DNA of 64,000 nt, from the NCBI GenBank assembly GCA_964030475.1, contig CAXIPT010000001.1:5925107-5989106 (forward strand), in the 5' to 3' direction. Positions 22,724 to 33,855 of this stretch are shown here, one piece after another. The translations under genes were made by a program, and so were the position numbers. The notes under the pieces are model-generated. The model was not told the origin of the DNA and searched no databases. It was given only the letters and a program-made list of their open reading frames with translations. The stretch's first letter is position 1; each line of letters starts with the position of its first letter. Source of the stretch: Tethya wilhelma. Its lineage: Eukaryota; Porifera; Demospongiae; Tethyida; Tethyidae.

Positions 22724-24471
22724 TTAGTCAATCTTCAGTGCTTGAGCAGCAACAGTACCAGCTCCACTACTTGCAGTAGCTACATAAAATGTAGCTTTCC
22801 CAGAGTAGTTGTCCTATGTACATAAAGGACACAACAAAAGGTTTGATTGTATTGCACAAAGTGTCAAGAAATGATGTAAATATTTATACCTTGACTCTCT
22901 GAATGGTATCCTTTACCCTCTCCTTAGGCAACAGAGTAACAGTGCATCCACCAAACCCTCCTCCAGTCATCCGAGATCCATAAACCTGTTTGTCCTCTCT
23001 TACAATACTAACCAACTCATCCAACTCTTTGCAGCTCACTTCATAGTCAGATCTACACAATTCACAAACAGCAGTTGGCATGAATAGCTGCAACACAAAC
23101 ACAACTGCAGCTTCAAAACATTTCTTTCATGTTAACTGAAACTAAAACATAAACTTTTGCAGACAAATAAGCACATCAGGTATGTTTTGAAGGATACATT
23201 ATATCATACATGTATGTAAGATGATAGTGGTACCATGGCATATAAAAATATACACTACAATACCATAAATATACCTAAGAGATTCATGGCTGTCATTCAT
23301 CAAGCGGCCAAACGTAGCATAGTCACCATTACTAAGAGCTGTGGCTGCATCCTCTGTTCTCTTTATCTCAGTGATCACATGACGAGCCCTCCTGTACTCA
23401 ACTTCACTCAAACTTGCTTCACCAGCTGAAAGAGACATTCAATGCTCAAAATTCAATCACACATTGCAGAATTAAATTATGTAGGACAAATTGTATTACT
23501 TTTGAGATCATCTAGAGTAGCACATCTCAACGATTCCTTGCCAAGTGCTTTGGCTGCTGCTTCACAGCTAGCCCTTCTAGCATTGTACTCTCCCTCTACC
23601 AACTTGTGTCTCACCCCAGTATCAATGACCAAGATGACCAGCTGGGGGTCATTCAGAGGAAGATCTCTAGTAGTTTTGTCTCTAAATGGGGAAGAAAAAA
23701 AAAAACGGTGAGCACCCACATCATTTTGGAAAATTATAATAGTGGTACAACATGATGCATGCTCACATACCTGCAATCAATAAGTAGTGCATGGTTCTCC
23801 TGGGCCATCACAGAAATGAATTGGTCCATGATTCCACACTTGTTCCCAACACATTGATGCTCGGCTTGTTGGCACAAAAGAGCCTTGTCTACATTTGACA
23901 GACCGCTCTCTCCTTTCTTGAGCTGTTCAATGAAGAGACACGTGGCAACCTCCAGAGCTGCTGAGCTGGAAACCCCACCACCAAGTGGAACACAGCTGCT
24001 AATTACTGCATCGAATGAAGGAACATCCCCAGCTTTGTTCATCAAGGCCACTACTCCTTTGGCATACTTCGCCCACGTTGGACCATCACATTCAATCATA
24101 CCATCCGATTCTGGATAAGGCAGGACAGAGAAAGGAGGGCATGGTGTCTCCACTGAACATGATACCAATCTACACTCTGTAGAGGACGACACTCTCCCAA
24201 CTATCACAGTTATGAGAGGAAGTGCCTGCAATTGACATAGTACAAAAAGTATAAAAAGTACAGTTTATGATACAGAAAATTATAGTGCGTGGGTGGGACC
24301 CTTTACCATGGGCAAGACAAATCCATCATTGTAATCTGTGTGCTCCCCTATGAGATTCACCCTCCCTGGAGCAAACACACCTACAGCAGGCTCCCCTCCA
24401 AACTCCTTTCTGAACCTCTCCACTGCAGTCTTGATGCAGGAAGTCAAGTTCTCTTGTTGGCTTGCACCCAT
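22724..24471 (-). CDS. GALK1: Galactokinase
   Basis: Six exons (5' to 3'): 24471-24307, 24225-23771, 23681-23500, 23425-23275, 23052-22890, 22813-22724; 401 residues against about 392 in human GALK1. The galactokinase signature [15 protein letters not shown] lies near residue 35. GHMP ATP-binding loop: [25 protein letters not shown] carries the catalytic Asp. The C-terminal GHMP motif is [11 protein letters not shown]. It phosphorylates galactose at C1 with ATP in the cytosol, the first step of the Leloir pathway. Its promoter is shared with iRhom, only 93 bp between start codons; no functional link between the two is known. Confidence 0.97.
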
Positions 24472-24564
24472 TTTATTTAGAGCACGTGAGCGGATGTTGG
24501 TAGGTGTGTCACAAAAGTCATTAATAACTTTGTGTGGTCAGGTGTGCATCTGGAAACACTGAAG
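24472..24564. promoter_or_regulatory. Very short bidirectional promoter region, GALK1 / iRhom
   Basis: 93 bp between divergent start codons, the shortest spacer in the window. It contains an E-box-like CACGTG at 24483-24488. Transcription starts of the two genes probably overlap. Confidence 0.55.
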
Positions 24565-27500
24565 ATGGCTAGTTATGGTTCTCCTAGATCACCCAGGTCT
24601 CCAAGATCCCCTAGATCTCCAAGATCCCCTTCTGGTGAGCACTCAGGAGCGCCTCCAAACAGATCTTTCAGTCGGAACCTAAGCAGTAGAACCAGGAGTG
24701 TGTGGCAACCCCAAAAAGATGAAAGAAAAGGATGGGACAGAATCAAGAGTTCTATCAAAACGTAAGAAAGTGTGCAGTGTGTTTTTAATAACATAGTTAT
24801 GTAAACTAACGAAAGTGTCTGGCATAAATTTTAAAAACTCACAAACACATTCACATACAGTGGAACTCTCCAGTTTGTTGGTTTAAAACCATACAAGGAA
24901 GAGGAACGTCACTGGGAGGCCGTCCAAGGAAGCATCTATGGTGCACGTGTACGAAAAGCCAAATCTCCTTCCCCATCAGTGCAGAGCTTTCGTCAACCAT
25001 CGGGTGGCATTCCTGCACGTCCCTCGCTCCGCCCTCAGACAAGTGTACGTGCGACCTCCTTGAATCCACAAGATGCTGCTGCCGTTCGTGCCATCACTGG
25101 CAAGCGTCTGCTACCTTCAGAGGCACCACTGCAGTCGCCTCCTCCTCCTCCAGAGCCAAAGATTGAGAGTGACGATGATGCTGGAATGATTCCACCAAAA
25201 CCACTGTCCTTCAAACACTCCTATAGCACCCCGGCTGGCAAACAGTCAATCTATGGTAGACAGGCATCTGGTTACTCCCTGGTTAACAGAGGTACTGGAA
25301 GGTCGCAAGCATACAGGACTGAGTTGAAACCAGACTTGTGGAAAGTAGCTGTCAAAGGTGTTTATCGACAAATCTCTCAAATGGTTAGCCAACAAGAAGG
25401 ACTGTGTGTGTATGTGTAATCATGTGTTGATTTTTGAGTGTGTATAATTTTATGTGGTGTGTGTACTATAGTTGTTGTTTGTATTCTGTTATTGCATTTC
25501 CTAACCTATCATGGTTGCTATGCTATTGACTGTTTCCTTCATCTCATTTCAGAAAGAAAAGTCGATTGAGCCTCAAAAAAGCTTCTATTTGGATGAAGGA
25601 GATGATGATAAGGAATATGGAATTGACGAGACCGACACGGGAGTCCCCTATACTCCTACTTCTGGGCTAGACATTATTCCTGAGGCGGTAGATGAGGACG
25701 ACTTCTTTGGCTTTGATAAGGAGGAACCAGTAGAAGAAACAGATTCTGCACTGCCTGGGTAAGAGATTGTGGTGTGTGTTATCAATAGTCATTTCTGTGT
25801 GTTTTGTTGTACTGTATGTATCTACATCTTATGTGTACTCTACTCTTCTTCAGGCCTCCTCCATCGGTGTCTTATGCCCCCAGAGAGCACAAGTCATCCA
25901 AGGAGCGTGGCCATAAAGTGGATCTCAAGGACATCACTCTCACTGGGGGGTATGCTGAAGGCTACGGAGGACTGGGTCTCCCCACTCTGCTACTGCAGTT
26001 CACGTACAAGGACTGTATCGATCAGGAAGTGTTGGACAGAGAGCTCCTTCACAAGTGAGACAAAAAGATTGTGTCAACAAAACACCACAACCTCATTTAC
26101 CACACACACGCACACACACACACACACACACACACTAGACGTCCCTATTTCACGTACTGGTTGATGGTTGTCCACATTCTGATCATGATCATTGCTCTAT
26201 CGGTGTATGGTTTTGCGCCGTACGGCTGGGATCGCAGTACTGATCGTGGAACTGTCCTCATGTCCAACCTGGCCGTGACCACTGCTGTGAAATCAGTGGT
26301 TCCTAGTGTGTGGGGTGGTCCTTCCCAGCAGAGTCTGGTGACCCTTGGGGCAGTGTTTGCACCTTGTATGAGGAGAGACAGACAGTTGTTTAACGGGATT
26401 GACTCAGACCGTGAGCGTGAAGCACTCATGTCGGGTTGTTGTGTCATGAGAGACCAGTCGGGATGTTTTCAAACACTTAGTGTCAGCAACGGTGCAACTA
26501 TTGAATGTCAAGTGAGTGCTTGTTATAACTTAGTTCTGTTATCATACCAGCTCTTACATGTACATACAATTTGCTTCTATTAAACAGTTTAACCAAGTGT
26601 GTACTTTTTGTCTGTGTGTAGCCGAGGTTTTCAAATTTTGTGAGGTTAGATCCTGAAGACAATTCAAGTACAGCTGTCTGTGGGACCTCTCCATTGTACG
26701 TTAGATTCATTATTGTCTAATAGTACTATGAGGACATCTATTATGAGTGCCTACTCTACATTTTGCTGTGTTCCCCTATCTGATCAGACTGTGTGATTTT
26801 CTATTGACTTGTGTTGCAGCACTTGTACCAATCCGACTCCAGATCAGTTCAGAGAGTGGCAATTTAATGATACTCGGACGTGGCCCATTTGTCGCAATAG
26901 TAGCATCAATGAGGCATCCGAGGAACACCTCAGTTGTGAGATAACTGGTCGACCGTGTTGTTTTGGGATACAAGCTCACTGTCTCATAACCACCGCTGAG
27001 CATTGTGCCTTCCTTGATGGACGATTCCATCAAGATGCCTTCTTGTGTTCACAGGTGAGACTAAGAGTGTGTTCTTGGTGAAGAGAAGCACTCCTTGTGT
27101 GTGTCTGAGTCCAGGTGTTAGGATGTGGTTAGACTGAATCCAAACGTGTGTTTTGTGTGTGCACAGGTCGACTGTTTGAATGCTGTCTGTGGCCTGTTGG
27201 AGTTTCTCAAGCCAAACGAGCCTGATCAGGTTTACCGACTCTGGATAGCCCTCTTTCTTCATGCTGGGTTAGTAGTATAATGAAACACGTACATATGTAA
27301 AATTTAATTGCTGGTGCCAGTTTTCTCAATGCATCATGATCAGAAATTTCAGTTATGCACAGAATGTGACTGCTATTAATTTATTTTTATTATCCTCCTT
27401 TCAACATCAGCACGCACATCAACCCACTCTCTCTCTCACACACACACACACACAATACAGATTAATCCATCTCTTCTTTTCGCTGCTGTTCAGTTTTTTT

Positions 27501-28178
27501 GTTCTTCGTCACGTTGAGAAGCGACTAGGTTGGTTGAGAACAGCCTTTGTCTACATTTTGAGTGGCATTGGAGGTAATCTTGTCAGTGCCTACTTTGTTC
27601 CTTACAACCCAGGGGTGAGTAACACTAAGATACTGGTACAATTTGAAGTGGCAGAGAGATAATAGTCATGCTTCTTACTCCCACAGGTTGGCCCGGCTAG
27701 TAGTATTCTTAGCATAGTAGCATACTTTTTCGTCTTCCTTATCTTCGAGTCCCGCTTCCTTGAGACTCCGTGGAAAGAGTTTCTCAAGCTCTTTGGCGTG
27801 ACTGTTGCATTCTTCCTCATTGGACTGCTACCATTCATCGACAACTTTGCTCACATTGGAGGCTTTGTGTTCGGGTTTCTACTCAGTGGTATCATCGTAC
27901 CTTATGGTAACTACAAGAAGGTCTGGGATGAGACACCGGAGCTGAATCAAGGTCCAAACAGCAAATTCAATGCCTTCTATATCATCAAACTGGTGATGTT
28001 GATAGTCGGCATCCCTACTGTGCTGGCCCTCTATGTGCTATTCTTCATGTTGTTCTACCTGGTGCAAGATACGTGGATCGGGTTCTCTTTTCTCACCTGT
28101 ATTCCCTTCACATCTACTCTGTGTACTGACATGAGTACAGTCATCAGAGAGAGGAACATCAGTGAGCCCATCGTCTAA
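24565..28178 (+). CDS. RHBDF1: iRhom, inactive rhomboid protein
   Basis: Exons: 24565-24761, 24861 to about 25383, 25553-25758, 25854-26054, 26139-26511, 26622-26695, 26820-27054, 27167-27267, 27461-27614, 27687-28178; about 851 residues, near human iRhom length. The cytosolic N-terminus has a [10 protein letters not shown] tract and basic/Pro-rich stretches. A first membrane helix ([19 protein letters not shown]) precedes a Cys-rich iRhom homology domain ([28 protein letters not shown]), then the rhomboid core. The serine position reads GPAS, with Pro and Ala as in iRhoms, while the [12 protein letters not shown] histidine is kept, so it should be proteolytically dead. Known role: ER/Golgi trafficking partner of ADAM17 and EGF ligands. 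The end of exon 2 is the least certain splice site; the acceptor of exon 26139 follows a CA repeat. Confidence 0.95.
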
Positions 28179-28584
28179 ACTTTTAGTGCAATTGTACATT
28201 GACCATCATATAATAATAATTGATTTGTGCTGTATGTATGTGATTGATAGACCTGGTAGATAACTTATTGTCCAGAGAGTAATGTTTTTAGCTTGATTTT
28301 TTGTTATATTTTATCTGCTGACAACCTGTTATAATTTATTACACACATGGTCAACTAGAGCAATCTGTTGTAGTCGTGCACCTCACATGCAATATATTAT
28401 TATGTGAACTTTGAACCTATTGTTTGCTGTGCTGGCACATGTTCTTTGCATGAACATGTGAACTGCACGTTGAGCGAAGCCTCGTTTTGTGCACATTCAT
28501 CAGTCATGAGGAGAGGGGAAGATTAGTCGACTCATCAGTTGCATCAAATAGTAGACTGAGCAAACTTGAATAATACTGAAAAAG
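28179..28584. other. Intergenic spacer between two same-strand genes
   Basis: 406 bp, AT-rich; includes the iRhom 3' untranslated region and presumably the promoter of the FYVE-like gene. No TATA box or known repeat recognised. Confidence 0.4.
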
Positions 28585-30451
28585 ATGCCTAAACAGCTTA
28601 TTCCTGCTGGATGGATAGAAAAGCCGTGTCGGTTCTTTGCACCGACGTCAGCTGCAGACGTGTGCACGTTGTGTGATGGAGCATTCACTTTCTGGAATGC
28701 CAGTAGATACTGCTACTTTTGTGGAAGAGTTTTTCACCGAAAACTTTGTACCAGTAAATGTAGCGTTGAAGGATACCTCTTCAGAAAACGAATCTGTGGT
28801 AATTGTGAATACTTCAAAGGATGTGTGGATCAGATGAAAGAAGGTATTAATTAATGCAAATATGTGGGAAAATTTGAAAACCACATCATAACATTTTTTT
28901 ATAATTTCTATTGATTAGGTGAAGAGTTCACATGTTTTAGAAATGGAGAATTGGATACAGTGGCTATTTCACTGTGTGAAGAAACTGCTGAAGTTATGCT
29001 TTATTGGAAAAAACAAAGTACGGCATGATATTATGTCCAATACTAGTCTTGTATAGCCAGGAGATAATTTGGAACCATGTATGATTGTCTTGATTAATTT
29101 TGTTGTCATAATTTAAGCCCATCATACACTATGCAACATTTTCATGCAACATTGATGCAACTTGCATGCAACAATGTTGCACTGTGTATGTTGGTTTTGA
29201 TTATGTAATATTATCTTAAAATGTTTCATGCAACATGTTGCATGAAGTTGAAGGCCTTTCTACTTCGTGCAACACCTTGCAAGATGTTGCATGCAATAGT
29301 TTTTGGCAACATACACTATACAACATATTGCATGCAATGTGTTGCATGCAACAATCTTGCACAGTGTATGATGGCCTTAATTCAGATATCACAGAGGCAG
29401 TTGATCTATTTGGAGTCAATGCAAAGAAAGGATACTCTCTGAGAGCTCGTTTACAAGGAGCTGGTAAGTTTCCTAAGGACAAGATATATTCTCCTTTGCT
29501 AGTCTCAGTAGCGAGCCTACTAGGCATGCACAGGGAGGGTCTAGGCTCGCTAGACTACTCATGTACTTGTGAATATTATAATATTATTCTTTTTTCTACA
29601 GGTGGTTATGACCCTCTCAAAAGTATTACACTTGTGCTAACGGACACTCTTGGAGAGCAAAGAGTACTTTATATCAATGCATCTTCATCGTGGACATGTC
29701 AGATGTAAGTCTGCATGCCTGAGAAATTGAATTCATTCATCATGTCAAAGTTTGACTGTTGTCTGGTTTTTGCAGGTGGGTTGAAGGCATCAAATGTGCA
29801 CGCTATGTCTACGAAGCTATGTTACAACAAGATAGAGCTCTTGAGATTTTCACAGCCAAAGGAATCGATTTGAATAAACCATTCAAGACATACTATCTTC
29901 CTCGACAGTTACTTGAGCAAACGTCTGACACTGAAGGATCACCTTCCCTTCATTCCTCTCATGTGGTCTCCTACAGGAGTAGAGAAAGCTCTCTATGCAC
30001 CAACACCACCAGTGGCTACACTACGGACAGTCCTCTTCATTCTCAACTCAGCTTCAAGTCGGGCTACTTCTCCGATCGTGCTGACACTCCATCCCCTACC
30101 CACGGCTACAGTGGCCACAATCACAGCAGCAGCTGGAGATCAGGCTATGCCTCTGACACGGGGGAAGCCGTGGGACCGTCAGGAAGGAGATACAAGAGGC
30201 CACTGTCTTCGTCATCCATGATGATGTCATCTAGGCCTCGGTCGGCCCAGAAAACAAGAGTGACAAAGAGTGCTCCGATTTACGAGAAAACTACCCCCGG
30301 TCTACCGTACATTCGTTCTCCACTCTCTTCAATTTGTCCTTGTCATAGATACGAGATTCCAGTGCATGGAACGAGAAACACTCCTGGCTCCAGATGCTGC
30401 TTTCAGTGTCGTAGTGTATGCCCAATAGCACAGGACCTCGACAACTTGTGA
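28585..30451 (+). CDS. FYVE-like zinc finger protein with PH-like segment; family not recognised
   Basis: Five exons: 28585-28843, 28919-29017, 29386-29463, 29602-29704, 29776-30451; 404 residues, phases consistent. Residues 29-75 hold eight cysteines spaced like a FYVE finger (VCTLC ... YCYFCGRVFHRKLC ... RICGNC). The R(R/K)HHCRxCG core is altered to RYCYFCG, so phosphoinositide binding is doubtful. Residues 80-190 (DTVAISLCEETAEVMLYW; ITLVLTDTLGEQRVLYIN; then a helix with MWVEGIKCARYVYEAM) could be a diverged PH domain. The C-terminal 200 residues are Ser/Tyr/Gly-rich with SGY repeats (TSGYTTD, KSGYFSD, RSGYASD). Expected role, at best, is as an endosomal or cytoskeletal adaptor. Its second intron contains a TTAA-flanked MITE. 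Confidence 0.65.
29117..29376. mobile_element. TTAA-flanked MITE made of nested palindromes
   Basis: The left end TTAAGCCCATCATACACTAT pairs with the right end, whose reverse complement is TTAAGGCCATCATACACTGT. TTAA occurs on both sides (29113-29116 and 29377-29380), the target preference of piggyBac-type transposases. The 260-bp interior is full of TTGCATGCAA-type palindromes and contains internal copies of the end word (ACTGTGTATGTTGG near 29180, AACATACACTATAC near 29309). No open frame of a transposase. It ends nine bases before the acceptor at 29385. Confidence 0.8.
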
Positions 30452-30806
30452 TGGTTTGTAAAGAAACTTGTCAATTTCATTCAGATGTACAAGTCCCACA
30501 AATATCATAAACTGCATGAATCTACATGTACCCAAATGTTTTAACCCCCTAATACTACGTTTTTGTTAGTCAATTTTCTATTTTGTATCCCCCATTGTCC
30601 ACTACACAATCATCAAAAGGAAAAGTTTGTTCACAAAATTCATGAGATTGAATCATGCACCTGCAAATCTTGATAATCCAACAATGCTCACAAGTGTTAT
30701 TGCAGACTATCAGTCTGTACACCTTAGTACTACAACCACAACTCTGCACACCCATTACACTTCCTGACCAACAGCTGCTACACACTACAATATAGTACAG
30801 TGGGTG
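30452..30806. other. Convergent intergenic spacer
   Basis: 355 bp between the FYVE-like stop and the STK19 stop. AT-rich; short frames only. Probably the two 3' untranslated regions. Confidence 0.4.
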
Positions 30807-32156
30807 CTATCTCTTGGGCTCTAGTAGTCGCAGCAATGTCCCTGATGTGGTCTGGACACTGTAAACAACAAAGAGTATAAACAAAATAAGATATTTCTTT
30901 GTTGTTTCACACAAACAACTCTGAGACACACCACAACAAAGATTACACCAAAAGTGTCAACCACTCACCATTCCACATAGTCAGCTCCTATCAGGTCATG
31001 GATGTGATACTCCATACCGAGTTTCGACACTCTCATCTTGCGTGCTGCCAGCTCTGACTGCATTATCTCCTTGAATTTTGATCGTTGGATGATCTGTCTA
31101 ACCATGCTACGTCCCTTGGTGAAACTTCTAACGAAAGGACTCACGCCTGGAATTGCAAACCACCAACTGCTTTGAGTCTTTCCAACATCACGAACCAAAA
31201 GAACACCCTTCTTCACAAGTTTGCTGAACACAACAAAAAGTCAACAGCTAATAAATTATCACACAATAACAATGGTGATAGTGGTACAACAAATGCTAAT
31301 AACAAAGAGTACTCTTGATCTCGGGCTCCTGCTTTGCTTTTCCTTTAAAAACTAATAATAATTTTACGCAAAGAGGAGGAAGGCCTAGGAACGAGGCTAT
31401 AGTCATGATAAGGAACAGGTACAACCTGTCAGTGTAGTGAGTGTTTTTATATAACATTTTTGACCACTTTACTCTGTTGAACACAGATACTATAGACTAT
31501 ATTATGTGCACTATAGGTTCGGTGACTTACGAGATGTCCTCTTCACTGAATCGAACCCCTTCCCCCATGAGCTGCTGTCTCGTGACACTCACACTCACAC
31601 ACGTGGGAAGCAATGAGTTGATGAACTTCCTACTCAGAGGTGTATCACCCAGGTGTGTCTTGACATACTTGAGGTAGTCTTCCGTGAGCACCAAGGCATA
31701 GTCATCTTCAGATACTCCCAGCTTGAATAGACGTATGTGGCCAGAATCGCACATTGCTTGCTGAAAATATTAATAGAGCCTGTGATGCCAATATCTTCAT
31801 ACTATTATCAATGCTTATACTAACTCACTATTTCTCTATCGACAGTGGTCCTGTCAGATTGAATGGAGTAAAGCTGGTGCTTCAATGCTATAGGTGGTAG
31901 ACATTCTTCTTTCGTCTTCGGAGCGGTATCAAATGCACCCACTGGGAATAGTGATAACAAATGGCCCAATGCCTTCTCGGTGCTTGAAGTGCCAGAGGAA
32001 GCTGTGATGTATATGCATGCACACATTTATAAAGGTCTTGGTATCTTCCAGCAAACACTAAGACTAACCTCCTTCATCTGTCTTGCTGACTTTAGCTGGT
32101 GAAGGACGTAGAGATTCAGCAACAGAGCTCGTCAAATAGCCCCCTCTTCTCTTCAT
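30807..32156 (-). CDS. STK19: STK19 winged-helix protein
   Basis: Five exons (5' to 3'): 32156-32069, 32001-31829, 31760-31531, 31223-30969, 30858-30807; 265 residues. A short basic N-terminus (MKRRGGYLTSS) precedes the conserved core: LLSLFPVGAFDTAP, LPPIALKHQLYSI, DRTTVDREI, ISKLVKKGVLLVRDVG, WWFAIPGVSPFVRSFTKGR, ELAARKMRVSKLGMEYHIHD and the C-terminal CVQTTSGTLLRLLEPKR. Vertebrate STK19, despite its kinase name, is a triple winged-helix DNA-binding protein used in transcription-coupled nucleotide excision repair. No protein-kinase motifs (DFG, HRD, Gly loop) are present here, in line with that view. Confidence 0.93.
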
Positions 32157-32262
32157 ATCCTTTATAATACTCCTGTTCCCATATCTTATGCTTTCTATTT
32201 AGTCCGCACCTCATAACACTACCATGTGCTTTATTTAGAAACAGTTGCTAAGAAACGTAAAC
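32157..32262. promoter_or_regulatory. Bidirectional promoter region, STK19 / TEX47-like
   Basis: 106 bp between divergent start codons; AT-rich, no clear core element. Confidence 0.5.
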
Positions 32263-33541
32263 ATGGGGGACCACGAGAGTAGGAGCTCAATCTTGCAAAA
32301 TATTCTTGACAAAATGAGAACAGAGAATAAAGTAGGCTCTCAGTATGAAGCCATGCATGTAGATCTGGATCTAGGTCTATGCAAATGTGCATAAAAATTT
32401 GTATTTTTTTTCTTGCAGAAGCAGGTGGTGCATTGTCTTGTAGTTGTATCCAGACTATCACCAGGTATTGCAGACAAGAGAGACATTGGAGGTTTGTGCA
32501 ATTGAAGGCTACATTCCATGCCAATTATCCATCCATTACCTGTGGTATGCAGTACATTATGAGAGGCTATTCAAGTTGTGTCAGCAGAAGTACCAAGGAG
32601 AAGGCCCCACTGGGATCCAGCTCGTCTACCCCCAGCACTGTGTCCAACTCATCGAGGCTCCATGGGAGGTGCTGGTTGACATTGTGGTTGATCTAAAGAA
32701 AATGCACTCAAATGGGTAGGCAATAATATCTTTGTAAGAGTAAAATGGTCATGACCTTACTTTCACTAGAGAGTTGGTCATCACTAGTTGTCTCTCTCTC
32801 ACTCTCTCCCTCTCTCTTTTCTTCAGTGGTCTACTTATTGATTCGAGGTTGCTCAACTTCTCCTCCAACATACCAAACAGGCTCTATCCACAGTGGTCTG
32901 TGAGAGTGCTCAACCTCCCTGCCCTACCAAAAGGAGAGGTCTATCAAACATCAGATCCCCTGGAAGTCACCGTAAGACTGAGTGGTGGCATTGTTCGTTG
33001 TTGTAATTAGCTCTATATACATACACTATGCTGTACATTACTACTAGGTTGGTTCAAGTCTGGAGTCTCTATACAAATTAGGAGTCCATTTGTCCAAATT
33101 AACACAGGTGCGTGCATACATTAATATTAGCATTCACTTTTAGATTGTGATTGGTAAATTATACGACTGTATGGTTGCACTTATAGCACCAAATGAAACA
33201 AACATTGGATGCACTAAATTCAAAAGTTTCTCAGTTTCTTCTTCAACAAGGTGAGGACATTGCACCACGAGGATACTGCAATGTGTTTCTAGTGAAATTT
33301 TTTGTCCCTATTATAATAATTATAACTAGATGTGATTGAGTACTACTTGAAATGCGATGACCTGCACAGACCTACAAGCTTTCTTGACATGTATATGAGC
33401 CCTCCTAAAGTTGTACTGGATGGAGGTATGTGCACTCTGGTCACATAAAGTGTACATAGTGAATCACAGTTCATACACGTGGTTTGTTCTACAGAGATTG
33501 TGTGGCCACTTCCATCACGACTGTTTCCATACGACAACTAA
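32263..33541 (+). CDS. TEX47: TEX47-like protein
   Basis: Eight exons: 32263-32331, 32419-32491, 32553-32715, 32827-32971, 33048-33107, 33187-33250, 33330-33425, 33495-33541; 238 residues. Conserved-looking blocks are KQVVHCLVVVSRL, ADKRDIG, GPTGIQLVYPQHCVQLIEAP, SSNIPNRLYPQWSVRVLNLP, SLYKLGVHLSKL and the tail EIVWPLPSRLFPYDN. These match the layout I recall for vertebrate TEX47 (C7orf62), a ferredoxin-like/BLUF-related fold expressed in testis; its molecular role is not established. The flavin-binding residues of true BLUF photoreceptors are not evident. The identification is from recollected similarity only. The acceptor of the fourth exon follows a CT-rich tract (32791-32826). Confidence 0.65.
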
Positions 33542-33855
33542 ATACTTTTGAATTTGTCACATGATTATGTCACATATTATGTACCATATCTACTGCATTA
33601 AAACTTCATAGCACATAAACACAACATGCATACACAATAGATACATTACATACGATCGAAACACTATCACACAATACTAGTGCTATCTGGTCTTGTGACT
33701 GTTTTTGTGTATAGCAGAAAGAGTGTTATGTCCACAACACCATTAATCCGATGTGAAGACAACAAACACAATGCAAAACATGAAGCCATGTATACAAAAG
33801 GAGAACAACCCAACAATGTACAAACACTATGCATGTAGGAAAAAGGTTATAGGTG

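Noticed and set aside
27687..28178. An active rhomboid protease
   Set aside because: The serine motif is GPAS rather than GxSG, and a long Cys-rich domain precedes it; it is an iRhom.
29117..29376. CRISPR-like spaced repeats
   Set aside because: The short repeats are irregular palindromes within a TTAA-flanked MITE, with no uniform spacers, in a eukaryotic genome.
30807..32156. A protein kinase, as the STK19 name suggests
   Set aside because: No kinase motifs; the sequence matches the winged-helix STK19 core.
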